Shown: one piece after another, positions 12,010 through 24,662 of the stretch | Position numbering within the stretch: position 1 is the first letter of the stretch | Layout: the number at the start of each line of letters is the position of its first letter | DNA from: Caprella mutica | Taxonomy: Eukaryota; Arthropoda; Malacostraca; Amphipoda; Caprellidae | DNA: 64,000 bases | Assembly: GCA_947561585.1 (NCBI GenBank) | Contig: CANNZV010000326.1 | Location: 121,710-185,709, forward strand | Reading direction: 5' to 3' | The notes under the pieces: model-generated | Databases searched by the model: none | What the model saw: the letters and a program-made list of their open reading frames with translations, nothing else | What the model was told of the DNA's origin: nothing | Translations under genes and position numbers: made by a program

Positions 12010-13127
12010 AATTTTTTCCGTAAATTTAAAAAATAGTAGGCTATATGAGGTAAAACAAAAACTAAGTCAGTTTTAAAATTCTTGTAATATTTATATCATA
12101 TTAGTAGATGCAAATTTCCCATTTACTTTTCTGGTTTCTATTGATTTATGAGACGATCTGCTAGGAAAATTAACATAGATACGTTTATAATAAATGAAAT
12201 TCTAAAGTGCTGAGATTGATATAAAACCAGCCGAATCCGAATGGAACCAATGTTATAAGGTAGTTGATTCAAATTTTAGAATATGTGAAACAATGCGATA
12301 ATACAGCCTGCATGTATATATAATGTACATATGAATATATGTCATCATTGTGCAGGAATGTCAAATAATATGGTGAGTGATAATTATATATTTGGCTTCA
12401 GAGAAACTATATAAAGTATAATAGAGAATTGCGATGCATTGAGACTATAGTTTGCTGTGCAATTGAAATAGAAAATTGATGGTCTTTAATGTGGAATTTT
12501 AATAGCAGGTTCAAATTGGCAAAACAATATGAAAAATAATATAAAAGATGAACTATAGAAAGAAAATAAAGTATACTTTTTGTATTCTAATTAGAAAAAT
12601 AATACTAGATAAAAAATCTGAAAGAATTAAGTAATTGATCCAATATATAGAATAGAGTTCTGAAATCACTACTAATTAGTGAAGTAGTTGGTGATAGAGA
12701 GGAAAAGAAGATCTTGATAGTATTGACTATTTAGTCAATTTCACAACAAAGCCATATATCTATCACAGTTATACCTTGTGCTAAGTTATAAAGTAGGTAC
12801 ACATAAATAAATTATATTTATAATCTGCTAGAAATAGTCAGACTGAACGAAAGGAAAAAGAAAACATCCAGTCACCAAAATTGCCGGTATGTCATTTCGC
12901 GACTGATAACGTCGATATCACCTCGATCGTAAAAACCCTCTAAACTCTATTCTAATTGTTTTTAGAAGTACAATGTAACGCAGCGTGAGTTCACGACCCG
13001 TATAGCAATAATAATTTTGTTCCTATACCGTTATTGATGAATGTTCTTTGTATGAACGGAAGGGAGTTATTATGGCAACTGCTGTTCGGATGCTTTCTTG
13101 CATCGTATCTCTTGACGCGTATCTTCC
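12010..13127. other. AT-rich intergenic DNA, nothing recognised
   Basis: No gene or element recognised. Bases 11925-12015 resemble one arm of the palindromic repeat at 60.3-60.9 kb (tgactttttcaattttgg shared). The 12900-13120 part is somewhat GC-richer, without a motif. Confidence 0.5.
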
Positions 13128-13498
13128 GACGATGTGACGACAGATGTTAGTGCCTTCGAACACTTCTTATTCTGACGATGTGACGACAGATGTTAGTGCC
13201 TTCGAACACTTCTTATTCTGACGATGTGACGACAGATGTTAGTGCATTCGAACACTTCTTATTCTGACGATGTGACGACAGATGTTAGTGCATTCGAACA
13301 CTTCTTATTCTGACGATGTGACGACAGATGTTAGTGCATTCGAACACTTCTTATTCTGACGATGTGACGACAGATGTTAGTGCATTCGAACACTTCTTAT
13401 TCTGACGATGTGACGACAGATGTTAGTGCATTCGAACACTTCTTATTCTGACGATGTGACGAACACTTTTATTTTTACGAATTCGAACACTTCTTATT
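13128..13498. repeat. 46-bp tandem repeat, ~8 copies
   Basis: Copies begin at 13128, 13174, 13220, 13266, 13312, 13358 and 13404. They are almost identical apart from a 'gcctt' to 'gcatt' change after the second. An eighth diverged copy, 13450-13498, has lost the middle. The unit begins gacgatgtgacgacagatg. Homogeneity implies recent amplification. Confidence 0.97.
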
Positions 13499-13740
13499 GT
13501 ACTAGTGAAAATATTTTTACAAATCATAAATAAAATATTTTTATAAATCAACATTTCGAATAATAATTGCATATCAATTTAAAAAAAAATTAAAAAAACA
13601 AAAATTGCATATTTTTTACAAATCAAATTTGAGATATTTCCAAATTGTTAATATTCGAAAATTATAAATAACAGAAATATGGTGTTTCCAATTCTTAATG
13701 TAACATTCACATTAGTTCACTACACCTATTACTATTACGT

Positions 13741-15166
13741 AAGAGTACCACACCTCTCACACCTACACCTTTTGATAGGTGTGTACCTCTACCACCTACA
13801 CCTTTTGATAGGTGTATACCTCTCACACCTACACCTTTTGATAGGAGTATACCTCTACCACCTACACCTTTTGATAGGTGTATACCTCTCACACCTACAC
13901 CTTTTGATAGGAGTATACCTCTACCACCTACACCTTTTGATAGGTGTATACCTCTCACACCTACACCTTTTGATAGGAGTATACCTCTACCACCTACACC
14001 TTTTGATAGGTGTATACCTCTCACACCTACACCTTTTGATAGGAGTATACCTCTACCACCTACACCTTTTGATAGGAGTATACCTCTCACACCTACACCT
14101 TTTGATAGGTGTATACCTCTCACACCTACACCTTTTGATAGGAGTATACCTCTACCACCTACACCTTTTGATAGGAGTATACCTCTACCACCTACACCTT
14201 TTGATAGGTGTATACCTCTCACACCTACACCTTTTGATAGGTGTATACCTCTACCACCTACACCTTTTGATAGGAGTATAACTCTACCACCTACACCTTT
14301 TGATAGGTGTATACCTCTCACACCTACACCTTTTGATAGGTGTATACCTCTCACACCTACACCTTTAGATAGGTGTATACCTCTCACACCTACACCTTTT
14401 GATAGGTGTATACCTCTCACACCTACACCTTTAGATAGGTGTATACCTCTCACACCTACACCTTTAGATAGGTGTATACCTCTCACACCTACACCTTTTG
14501 ATAGGAGTATACCTCTACCACCTACACCTTTTGATAGGTGTATACCTCTCACACCTACACCTTTTGATAGGTGTATACCTCTCACACCTACACCTTTAGA
14601 TAGGTGTATACCTCTCACACCTACACCTTTTGATAGGTGTATACTTCTCACACCTACACCTTTAGATAGGTGTATACCTCTCACACCTACACCTTTTGAT
14701 AGGTGTATACCTCTCACATCTACACCTTTAGATAGGTGTATACCTCTCACACCTACACCTTTTGATAGGTGTATACCTCTCACACCTACACCTTTTGATA
14801 GGAGTATACCTCTACCACCTACACCTTTTGATAGGTGTATACCTCTCACACCTACACCTTTTGATAGGTGTATACCTCTCACACCTACACCTTTAGATAG
14901 GTGTATACCTCTCACACCTACACCTTTAGATAGGTGTATACCTCTCACACCTACACCTTTTGATAGGAGTATACCTCTACCACCTACACCTTTTGATAGG
15001 TGTATACCTCTCACACCTACACCTTTTGATAGGTGTATACCTCTCACACCTACACCTTTAGATAGGTGTATACCTCTCACACCTACACCTTTTGATAGGT
15101 GTATACCTCTCACACCTACACCTTTTGATAGGTGTATACCTCTACCACCTACACCTTTAGATAGGT
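13741..15166. repeat. 33-bp minisatellite with higher-order alternation
   Basis: About 43 copies of a 33-bp unit built around cctacaccttttgataggtg and tatacctctcacac. Each unit contains ACACCTA...TAGGTGT inverted halves and a near-palindromic AGGTGTATACCT junction. In the left part (13760-14060) units with 'aggagtat/ctaccacct' and 'aggtgtat/ctcacacct' alternate, giving a 66-bp higher-order period. In the right half 'ttagatagg' units are interspersed. The 495-codon minus-strand frame (V-G-V-R-G-I-H-L-S-K-G repeats) and the 200-codon plus-strand frame are products of the 33-bp period. Confidence 0.97.
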
Positions 15167-15479
15167 GTATTCCTTTTCTCCCGCTGATCTGCACTTCCTT
15201 TATTTTCTCGCTTTATCGCCATAGGAAGGCAACTGATAAGGGACTGATAAGCGCTATGTCAGTCTAGTAATTTCTTTGGAAAAATATCCCATGCTTTAGT
15301 CTCTTCTATCTACCTCTAACCGCATGCTATCAGCAAACTAATTCACACACCTATTATAGATTGAAGAAATTGCATTAGGAAACACAGGCAATTATACTTA
15401 CTGTAAAAGTCACTGTACATCCACTAAATAGAATGTAATTACTCCAGCCTAACTCATTTATTTAGCCAATATAAAGGGG

Positions 15480-15845
15480 GGAGCAGAGCCCCTTTATCTC
15501 CATAGTCCCCCGCTTTTAAAGTCGCACTCTAACAACATTTTTCCAATTATATTTTTGATTAAAATGAAGGCTTCGCAACTATTTCGCCTCACCATTAAAA
15601 ACGCTCCGTTTACCCTCCCTCCCTCTCCCCCGGGGGCTGGAATATGGGGGGGGGGGGGGTTCACCGCATCAAAAGCTAGAGCTTCAATCAATGCATATTA
15701 TGGGCCAAATTCACATTTCATCGCAATGTATTATGCCTCAGTAGATGAATGATCTAAATAGCCTTTAGTAAAATCAATGTGCGATACACCCCCTACCCCC
15801 TATCTAATGCCCTCCCCCCCCCCCCTGTAACTCTAGACATGTCAT
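15480..15845. other. Homopolymer-rich island (G14 and C runs)
   Basis: A GC-rich patch in AT-rich DNA with cccccgggggctgg, a run of about 14 G at 15646-15659 and a C run near 15816-15826. Similar patches occur at 20.25-20.54, 24.9-25.1, 29.2 and 39.65-40.1 kb. The two overlapping open frames on opposite strands (about 65 codons each) match nothing recognised. It could be a decayed dispersed element. Confidence 0.5.
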
Positions 15846-15852
15846 GGAATAG

Positions 15853-16260
15853 TAATTTGTACTATTAGATATAATATCAATAGTTTGTACTATTAGATAT
15901 AATATCAATAGTTTGTACTATTAGATATAATATCAATAGTTTGTACTATTACATACAATATCAATAGTTTGTACTATTAGATACAATATCAATAGTTTGT
16001 ACTATTAGATATAATATCAATAGTTTGTACTATTAGATATAATATCAATAGTTTGTACTATTACATACAATATCAATAGTTTGTACTATTAGATACAATA
16101 TCAATAGTTTGTACTATTAGATATAATATCAATAGTTTGTACTATTAGATATAATATCAATAGTTTGTACTATTACATACAATATCAATAGTTTGTACTA
16201 TTAGATACAATATCAATAGTTTGTACTATTAGATATAATATCAATAGTTTGTACTATTAT
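15853..16260. repeat. 28-bp minisatellite with 112-bp higher-order unit
   Basis: Fourteen copies of a 28-bp unit (tagtttgtactattagatat plus aatatcaa). Three variants are defined by 'tagatataa' (A), 'tacatacaa' (B) and 'tagatacaa' (C). Their order reads A-A-A-B-C-A-A-B-C-A-A-B-C-A, that is, a repeating four-unit A-A-B-C block of 112 bp. The units at the right end become degenerate after 16255. Confidence 0.95.
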
Positions 16261-16484
16261 AACTATTATATATACTACTGGTTTATACTATTAGATATAA
16301 TAGTTTAATATCTAATACTAATTAATGTACACAGATAAATGCAGGGAATTACTGTGTAATATAGTAATATGCAGCAGCTTTTTGAACTCTGTCACTAAAC
16401 TATACAGTATATAAGCTCTTAAGCAATTTAAAGACGTTTGCCAGTATCTAATATTTGGTTAACTTCCTTAGATATATCGTGAAG

Positions 16485-16655
16485 GGAAGTGACGAATTAT
16501 CGGTCGGTTTCACATCTTCAATAATATGAGAATAATAAACGATATAATAATTAAAATTTTATTTTTATTGTTATTGGTACCCTCCATGTTTCCTTTTTAC
16601 CGTGTTGTTCTTATATGACCGAAGATGTGAAACCGACCGATAATTCGTAACTCAT
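16485..16655. mobile_element. MITE-like hairpin element 1
   Basis: Perfect 28-bp inverted repeat: 16492-16519 (acgaattatcggtcggtttc then acatcttc) pairs with 16620-16647. A further imperfect match extends inward (aataatatgag versus the complement of ttatatgacc). The roughly 100-bp AT-rich centre has no coding capacity, so this fits a miniature inverted-repeat element. It is related to the element at 18761-18917. Confidence 0.8.
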
Positions 16656-16659
16656 CGTA

Positions 16660-17344
16660 AGTGATCTATGTAGCAAACATTCCCTTCCCTCAGAAATGTG
16701 TTAGATAGTTCCTTTACTCTATTCACCCTTGGAATACAAAAGTGTTCTTTATTTTCTTTCTTTGCCTGTCTGTACAACAGCTGATCTTCTTTTTCCTGCT
16801 ATCAAGTGACTCAGAACACGACTGAAACATGTTAGACTTCCTTGAAACCTTAGTTGTGCCTTTGCTCTTCTTCTATTTTATACCAAATACATTGGCTAAG
16901 TTAAATAAAAGAAATTTTAATTGAGTGAAATATTTGATTCATCTTCTTTCGAATGGGAATATATTGCCTTATTGAACAAAAATAAAAAATTAAGTGAAAT
17001 TATAATAGTAAAAATATTCGTTTATACAGTTATATTTTTACTCATTGAAATTGTAATTTTATTTTAATATATGAGTAATTTTATTCATCATGTATCTAAA
17101 TTAGCTGTACAGTTCCTAGAACAGTTACATGCATATATTTATAGAGTATTTAAATTATATACCATCAGTCAATATAATTTCCATATCCACCTGTTTTAAT
17201 TACTATATCATGCAGGTATTTTACCGCTATTCTAATGTCTCCTATTTATGTAGAAAAGATCGGGAGAAAAGAAAGAAATTAGATAACTATTTCCATTGCA
17301 TTTTAATGTAAATTAAATATATGTTTTCGAATAACCGTTACCAA
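16660..17344. other. AT-rich intergenic DNA
   Basis: No gene recognised. A segment near 16700-16720 recurs near 8130. Confidence 0.5.
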
Positions 17345-17686
17345 ATTCATAACAGTTCATATTAACTCATAACAGTTCATATCAACTCATAACAGTTCAT
17401 ATCAACTCATAACAGTTCATATTGACTCATAACAGTTCATATTGACTCATAACAATTCATATCAACTCATAACAGTTCATATTAACTCATAACAATTCAT
17501 ATCAACTCATAACAGTTCATATCAACTCATAACAGTTCATATTAACTCATAACAGTTCATATCAACTCATAACAATTCATATCAACTCATAACAGTTCAT
17601 ATTAACTCATAACAGTTCATATCAACTCATAACAGTTCATATCAACTCATAACAGTTCATATCAACTCATAACAGTTCATATTAAC
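17345..17686. repeat. 20-bp minisatellite (aactcataacagttcatatc)
   Basis: Seventeen copies of a 20-bp unit. Variants are confined to three positions (ttaac/tcaac/ttgac and acagt/acaat). Confidence 0.97.
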
Positions 17687-18760
17687 GTGTTTTCACGTGT
17701 TCCTAAAAGCGTTACTAGGTTTGTTTTCCTTCTAGTCACGCAGAGTCACGTTATTTCAGATTAGTAATCATGACTCATATTCCATTTCTGCGAAGTAACA
17801 CATAGAGGCAGTAAATGGTACATGCCTCATACCTGCATGCTATGTGGCTAACTCTCGCCCCTATGTTTAATAAAAGAAGTGATTAATTTTAGCAATTTCT
17901 ATGAGAGAATCGATAGTCATGAAAATCGCAACACTAGCATCCAACTCAGCTTTATTTTACGCAAAAATTATCCCCCTGTTGTTACATTACAAGGAGTTCT
18001 TTTACCTAAAGTAGTTAAGTACGCATTATGCTGATTTATCTTTTTAACATTATATGTAATTTATAACTTGAAGATATATCAGTGTTTAAGGTCATTAGAT
18101 ACGTACAGTTACGCTTAACATAAATATAGTATCGTTAAAATTATTTGTTTTGACTTTGGTTGCCGTGGCGACGAGAAAGAAAATTCGAGCGAGGGTGTAT
18201 AGGTACATACGTACAGGTGATGTGGAGGGGTTACCTGAGAGAGAGGGGGGGGGGGTATTCATTGAACTAATTAAATTTTCATCATATTAATATACAATTA
18301 ACTTTAGGAGGATTACGTTTGGTTGGTTATTTTATAATCTATTTGTAATGATTAGCCGCGAAAAATTGAATGAAAATATATGTTTTTAATGATAATATAT
18401 ACATTGTTTAAATTTTGATATTTTATAATATAAGTTAAATAATGTTGAGTTATATATATATTTTACACCTCAAGAGATAAAAAATATTATAAGTATGATT
18501 GATATCATTATTTTTTATTCAAATTGAATTTAGTAATTAGTATTATTTAGTAATTAGTTTTATTTGGTATAATTATTTATATTTCAGATCTCATAGGCTA
18601 GACACATGCATTTTATTCGATAAATATTAGATATTATTTTTATTGTGCATTTGACTGGATCATTTCTAATTCGTACCAAATGTCTTCGGAGCAATTTCTT
18701 CCTGTTCATTTCAAGGAGAAATAATAGCAATGGAATTGAATCAATTAAATTAATAGATAG
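17687..18760. other. AT-rich intergenic DNA
   Basis: No gene recognised. A run of about 11 G occurs at 18245-18256. Confidence 0.5.
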
Positions 18761-18917
18761 GGTAAGTTACTAATTATCGGTCAGTACTACATCTTCGGTC
18801 ATATAAGAAAAAACAATATAACAATTATTAGATAGCACTGTGTAATAATAATAATTTTTATATAGTTTTTCTTATATGACCGAAGATGTAGTACTGACCG
18901 ATAATTAGTAACTTACC
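18761..18917. mobile_element. MITE-like hairpin element 2
   Basis: Near-perfect inverted repeat of about 52 bp: 18761-18812 (ggtaagttactaattatcgg then tcagtactac, atcttcggtcatataag) pairs with 18866-18917, with a single length difference in an A run. The 52-bp AT-rich centre is non-coding. It shares aattatcggtc and acatcttcggtcatataag with the element at 16.5 kb, but differs in the tract between them (tcagtactac versus tcggtttcac). In each element the arms match each other better than they match the other element. Confidence 0.85.
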
Positions 18918-18939
18918 TATACCCACTTAGAAATATAAT

Positions 18940-19212
18940 AGATATAGTATATTAAAAATGTAATAGATATATTATATTGAAAATATAATAGATATTATAT
19001 AGATATTAAATTAAAAATATAATAGATAGATATATCAAATTGAAAATATAATAGATATATCAAATTGAAAATATAATAGATATATCAAATTGAAAATATA
19101 ATAGATATATCAAATTGAAAATATAATAGATATATCAAATTGAAAATATAATAGATATATCAAATTGAAAATATAATAGATATATCAAATTGAAAATATA
19201 ATAGATATATTA
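18940..19212. repeat. 25-bp minisatellite
   Basis: About 8 regular copies of a 25-bp unit (gaaaatataatagatatatc plus aaatt) between 19021 and 19212, preceded by diverged copies from about 18940. Confidence 0.93.
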
Positions 19213-22050
19213 AATTTAAAATAAAGATGAGTAAGACACCTCTATAATAAACTACAGCTAATTCACTATATATGATTAAATAAATGCATAGAAAATTTAA
19301 ACAATATATATTTATTTATTTATATTAAAATCATTATACAGGTTAGTTCAATTCTCACGAGTCTACTAAGCAGGATAGGTGGAATAGATGAATTTACTCA
19401 GTATAATCTTTTTACAGGGTATTATCCTTATTAATATTATAATTTTTTTTAGAGAAACTGAAAATACCTGCGTGAAAAAATTTGGTTTGAACAATCAAAA
19501 TTTTATATTAAAATCAATAATTAGAATATTATTCCTCTGAATTTTGAAAATCACGATAATATAAAATAATCTATGTTGCTACATATAATAATCTAAATGT
19601 AGTTAAAGTTGTCAAACACTAATTATTAAGTCAGAAGTAATATTAATTTGATATATAGAAAGGTTATGACTTAGTTTGCATTATTTCAAAACTTTAACGG
19701 CACATTTTTTGAAGCTGCAACATGATTATAGTTATTCAAAAACAATGAGATATATGGCCTATATTTGTGACTATGAAAAGAATATGAATAGTTAGTAAAA
19801 CATCAATATGTCTACGACTAAAACTATTCTTATTCAGATTTTTAAAATTTTAATAGGGCAAATATTATTAGAGTATATTAGTTGTGATAGTTACCTTTAT
19901 ATATATTTAGTAGCTAATCAACTACAATCACGAATGGGTACATTCAAAAAATCAGATATAAAAATATCGCCTGTGAAATATCGAGAGCTCATATTCCGCG
20001 AATTAGAGCCCCCCTAACAACATATTCCACCCCATCGACTCCGTCAAGACGCACACAAATGCAAAATGATTTTCAAATTGATTTGAAAGTGATTTGAGAT
20101 ATATTTGTCGATAGAGTTTCACCATCAGAGCCATGAGATGCTCTGGCACTTTAATATCATCTCTAAAATGTTACACTAGAAATGTTTGTTCCAATAGCAA
20201 ATATTCATTATTAAATATATTGCAGTAACTAGTTTAGAAGCTATAAAAGATACGTAGAATTTAGTCCTTTTTTACATGGCCATTATCCCGCCCCTCCCCC
20301 GCCCTCCCTCTTCAAAATAGGATGTTTTATCAGTAAAATTGGGGGCGAAGGAAGGACATAAAAGATGCATAAAAACTCCCGTAAAGCAGCAAATTTCTAA
20401 AATAGTTTAGTGCGATGGGGCTCAGTGGGGGTTCTTTTTAATGGGGGTTTGGGGGTTTGGATACCCTCAGGGATTGAATAATGGGAAGGGGGGAGGGTGG
20501 AGGGGGTTGCCGGAAAAGGTCGATGGAAATATCAAGTTGCTATAGTATATAAAAGAGAAAATTTGTGTAGGTAGCAGAGAAAAGTATGAGCAGTATACTG
20601 TATCATTATGACTATATCTTTTGTTGCGTACCATCTCCTTAATTATAGCAATAATGGAATGAAATTAGCATAAAGAGCAACCTTATTATATTCGTATTAC
20701 TCTTCACAACTTTACAAAAAGTGTTTATTCTTTTAGCGTATTTAATTATAGCTTGTTTGAAGCGAACAAAATGTACATAAAATTTAAACATTTTTCTTCC
20801 GTCTCTATGAGATATAAAAAAAAATGGATGGAGAATATATACTGAAAAATTATATAAATCACCACAACGAACTTAGATTATATATGTGTAGACATATGAA
20901 ATCATTTACATATAAATAAATCATATGTAAGACTGTAAACTATGGAATAAGATGATATAAAATATGAGTATTTATCCGATAATTTGGAGTTTGTTTTCCC
21001 CACAAGTCATCATTTTACCCATTCATCTTTTGGGGAATAAAGTCTATATGTAAAGTAATTATTAAAAGACACGCCCCGTGGGTACCACACCCAAAATCTA
21101 AAAATAACTAACATCCCGAGCCATGAAACAGACCTCAACTGGGGAAAATCTCTCAGAGTCTACTGTCATAAGCGAAAAAAATATAAATTATTTATTATTT
21201 TGGCAAAAAAACATTTAATAATATTATACAGGAAGTTATTGCCTTTACGATTATAGAATGTAAAGTTGAAGCATTACAATCATTGATAAAGATCCTTTTC
21301 ATTTATTTCAGTCTACATGTCATCTTTGTCTAGGGTGTTATCTTCCTTATCTATGAATTCTTACATTGTAACTCAATGAACACGGAATAAAATGATATCA
21401 ATTTTTAAAGGGAGAAAATTGTACACAGTTTATTATGTTATGTACACTAATAATTACTTCAATTGTGTTATTATACCTTAAAAAAAATAGCATTTTAAAA
21501 TAATGATTTGCATTAAATTATTAGTAATAAAACAATAATTATTAACTACATTAATGATATTAATATTACGCATCTATGAGAAAATTATCAAGTAAAAGAA
21601 GTATATAATTATTGAAGGAAAGATCGTTATTATATCGTATACACATTAAGGTGATAAAACATGGTAATTACCGTACGATTACACTGTTACCATTATTATA
21701 CGATAAAAAGAATTTTGCGTATAGAAACGATCATTGTCAATTTTCAATAATTTAAATTTAATTTGTAGTTATAATTGATATTCATTTATATATTTTGTAG
21801 CATTACTAATAGTGATGGAATAGCTGCTTAAATATTTAAAAGCGTTATTAATTTCATACGACTGCCAGAAATCAATAGGTAGAATATTTTGTAGGTACTC
21901 GGTGAGGAGACTTGCAAATTAAAACAATGAATAAAATCTGAAAGAAAATTAATTCCAAACATACCATAAATTATTCATTGTGAATATTTCAATATTTCTG
22001 AATTAACTGAGTAGAAAACATTAAATAGAATTAAATGAACTGAAACAAAC
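19213..22050. other. Long AT-rich stretch with a G/C-run patch
   Basis: No gene was recognised in about 2.8 kb. Bases 20280-20510 carry C runs then several G runs (tgggggtttgggggtttgg near 20440; gggaaggggggagggtgg near 20482), with potential to form a G-quadruplex. The 69-codon plus-strand frame at 19808-20017 shows no motif. Confidence 0.5.
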
Positions 22051-22945
22051 GCAGTGTGTACCTACACTCAGTGTGTGTACCTACACTCAGTGTGTGTACC
22101 TACACTCAGTGTGTGTACCTACACTCAGTGTGTGTACCTACACTCAGTGTGTACCTACACTCAGTGTGTACCTACACTCAGTTTGTACCTACACTCAGTG
22201 TGTACCTACACTCAGTGTGTGTACCTACACTCAGTGTGTACCTACACTCAGTGTGTACCTACACTCAGTGTGTGTACCTACACTCAGTGTGTACCTACAC
22301 TCAGTGTGTGTACCTACACTCAGTGTGTACCTACACTCAGTGTGTGTACCTACACTCAGTGTGTACCTACACTCAGTGTGTGTACCTACACTCAGTGTGT
22401 GTACCTACACTCAGTGTGTACCTACACTCAGTGTGTACCTACACTCAGTGTGTACCTACACTCAGTGTGTGTACCTACACTCAGTGTGTGTACCTACACT
22501 CAGTGTGTGTACCTACACTCAGTGTGTGTACCTACACTCAGTGTGTGTACCTACACTCAGTGTGTACCTACACTCAGTGTGTACCTACACTCAGTTTGTA
22601 CCTACACTCAGTGTGTACCTACACTCAGTGTGTGTACCTACACTCAGTGTGTACCTACACTCAGTGTGTACCTACACTCAGTGTGTGTACCTACACTCAG
22701 TGTGTACCTACACTCAGTGTGTGTACCTACACTCAGTGTGTACCTACACTCAGTGTGTACCTACACTCAGTGTGTGTACCTACACTCAGTGTGTACCTAC
22801 ACTCAGTGTGTGTACCTACACTCAGTGTGTGTACCTACACTCAGTGTGTACCTACACTCAGTGTGTACCTACACTCAGTGTGTACCTACACTCAGTGTGT
22901 ACCTACACTCAGTGTGTACCTACACTCAGTGTGTACCTACTCTCT
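22050..22945. repeat. 17/19-bp mixed minisatellite, ending in (tc)n
   Basis: About 50 units of acctacactcagtgtgt (17 bp) or the same with an extra gt (19 bp), intermixed. ACACTCAGTGT is an inverted repeat around one base in every unit. The array ends at a short (tc)n run at 22940-22957. All three plus-strand frames are open because no unit or junction contains a stop, which explains the three overlapping open frames of more than 300 codons. Confidence 0.97.
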
Positions 22946-22960
22946 CTCTCTCTCTCATCC

Positions 22961-24275
22961 AATCTGTGTGCCTATAAAGTGCAATTTATAGCCACGGTCT
23001 CTTCCTTTATGTCCCTATAATTACTATAAAACTTTTTACAAATTTCAACAAAATGGAAATGTTCTCTGGTGTACTTTGTTCATTTTATGAGTTGCATTTT
23101 ATTTAGTATATTACAATGAAGCATTGCCGCATACTGCAAAGGATATGTGATTATGTTATTTGTAGAGTTAAACAGTTAATATCTTACTTAATAAAGAGGT
23201 AAACAGTTAATAAAAATCTCACTAATATTTCGACATATAAATAACTTACCATTTAAAGGTCTCTTCTTCAGGTTCCTGGTAAAGAATTAGTTTATTACTT
23301 AACATTGTACTAACAAGGTATAGAATCAACCATTTGAATATTAAATATGTTTTATGTTATTAAAGTATATATACTAATGAAGCATGAAGTACTAAAGTGA
23401 CGGTAAAGAAAAAGATTGTTATTTTCCTTTTGATTTTCAGTTAAATTTATTTTTATCAAGAAAAATAACATGGTCGGCAATGGTCACTTTAGAATTTTTT
23501 TACCCGTTTTTTCTCTGTTAGTATCAAATTAATTAATTTTAAATCACTTTAGAAATACTTGCAATTAATGTTTGTACAACAACTGAAACCAAAACAAAAG
23601 GTGCACAATCTTTTTCTTTGAACTGAAATAAGCAACTCGGAAGTAGAACTCCATTATACTTCGTTGCTTATAAAATCTTTAAATGAAAATAAACATATAT
23701 GGTATCAAATGTCATGATGTTTGCAGTTAAATGATGAGTAACATTAAACGTATTGATTGCAACATTAAAAAAATCACTTTGACCTCCAAAGATCAATAAA
23801 AAATACTGTACTAAAATAGTTTTTATTGATTTCAATACAATAGATTTATCATCACTCATATTTTACAGAGAAGTTAAAATATTTTATCGATATACAGTAA
23901 TATATTTATCATAATATTATAAATTTAATGGCAAATCATTATCTAAACTGCATGACGCTTTAAAAAAGTTGATTTGAATATGATTACTTTCGAATTTTCA
24001 TTATTTTAGCCATTCCACTAGTTACGCAACTAAATATTATAAGTCTAATATAATGCACAATATATTATACTTTTAACAATTGTTAAATAATTAGCATTGA
24101 ATATGCAAAATATTTTATACATTGAATAACAGACTGAAGTTAAATGTCATCTGTCACAGAAAAAGAAAGAGTGAACATAGCATAATATTGTAACTATTGT
24201 AACTGTAAGAAATACATAGATTGTATTGCTTACTGTGAGGCAATGTGTCCCGTTAGCCCTTTCTTTGACAATTGT
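22961..24275. other. AT-rich intergenic DNA
   Basis: No gene recognised. The minus-strand frame of 63 codons at 23668-23859 has no motif. Confidence 0.5.
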
Positions 24276-24662
24276 TGACCCGATTAGAAGTTACTTTGAC
24301 CCATTCCCAATTCTTTTTGACCCATTCCCGATTCACGTTCCCAATTCCTGTTGACTCGTTATCAATTTTCGTTGACCCATTCCCAAGTCCCGTTGACCCA
24401 TTCCCAATTCCCGTTGACCCATTCCCAAGTCCCGTTGACCCGTTCCCAAGTCCCATTGACCCATTCCCAATTCCCGTTGACCCATTCCCAATTCCCGTTG
24501 ACCCATTCCCAATTCCCTTTGACCCATTCCCAATTCTTGTTGACCCATTCCCAATTCCCTTTGACCCATTCCCAATTCTTGTTGACCCATTCCCAAGTCC
24601 CGTTGACCCGTTCCCAAGTCCCGTTGACCCGTTCCCTAGTCCCGTTGACCCGTTGCCAGTGC
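24276..24662. repeat. 21-bp minisatellite (gacccattcccaattcccgt)
   Basis: About 18 copies of a 21-bp unit, degenerate at the left edge (24276-24370) and regular to the right. Two unit types (caattcccgt, caagtcccgt) occur in blocks. Open frames on both strands follow from the 21-bp period. Confidence 0.96.

Noticed and set aside
13707..15194. 495-codon minus-strand frame and overlapping plus-strand frame
   Set aside because: Both strands of a 33-bp array are open at once, as expected for a stop-free unit divisible by three.
17345..17686. CRISPR-like regular repeats
   Set aside because: Units are directly contiguous with no unique spacers, as in every other array here, and the genome is evidently eukaryotic.
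22054..23020. Three overlapping frames of more than 300 codons, cysteine/tyrosine-rich
   Set aside because: All three plus frames are open because the 17/19-bp unit lacks stops. This is a signature of a tandem repeat, not of a protein.
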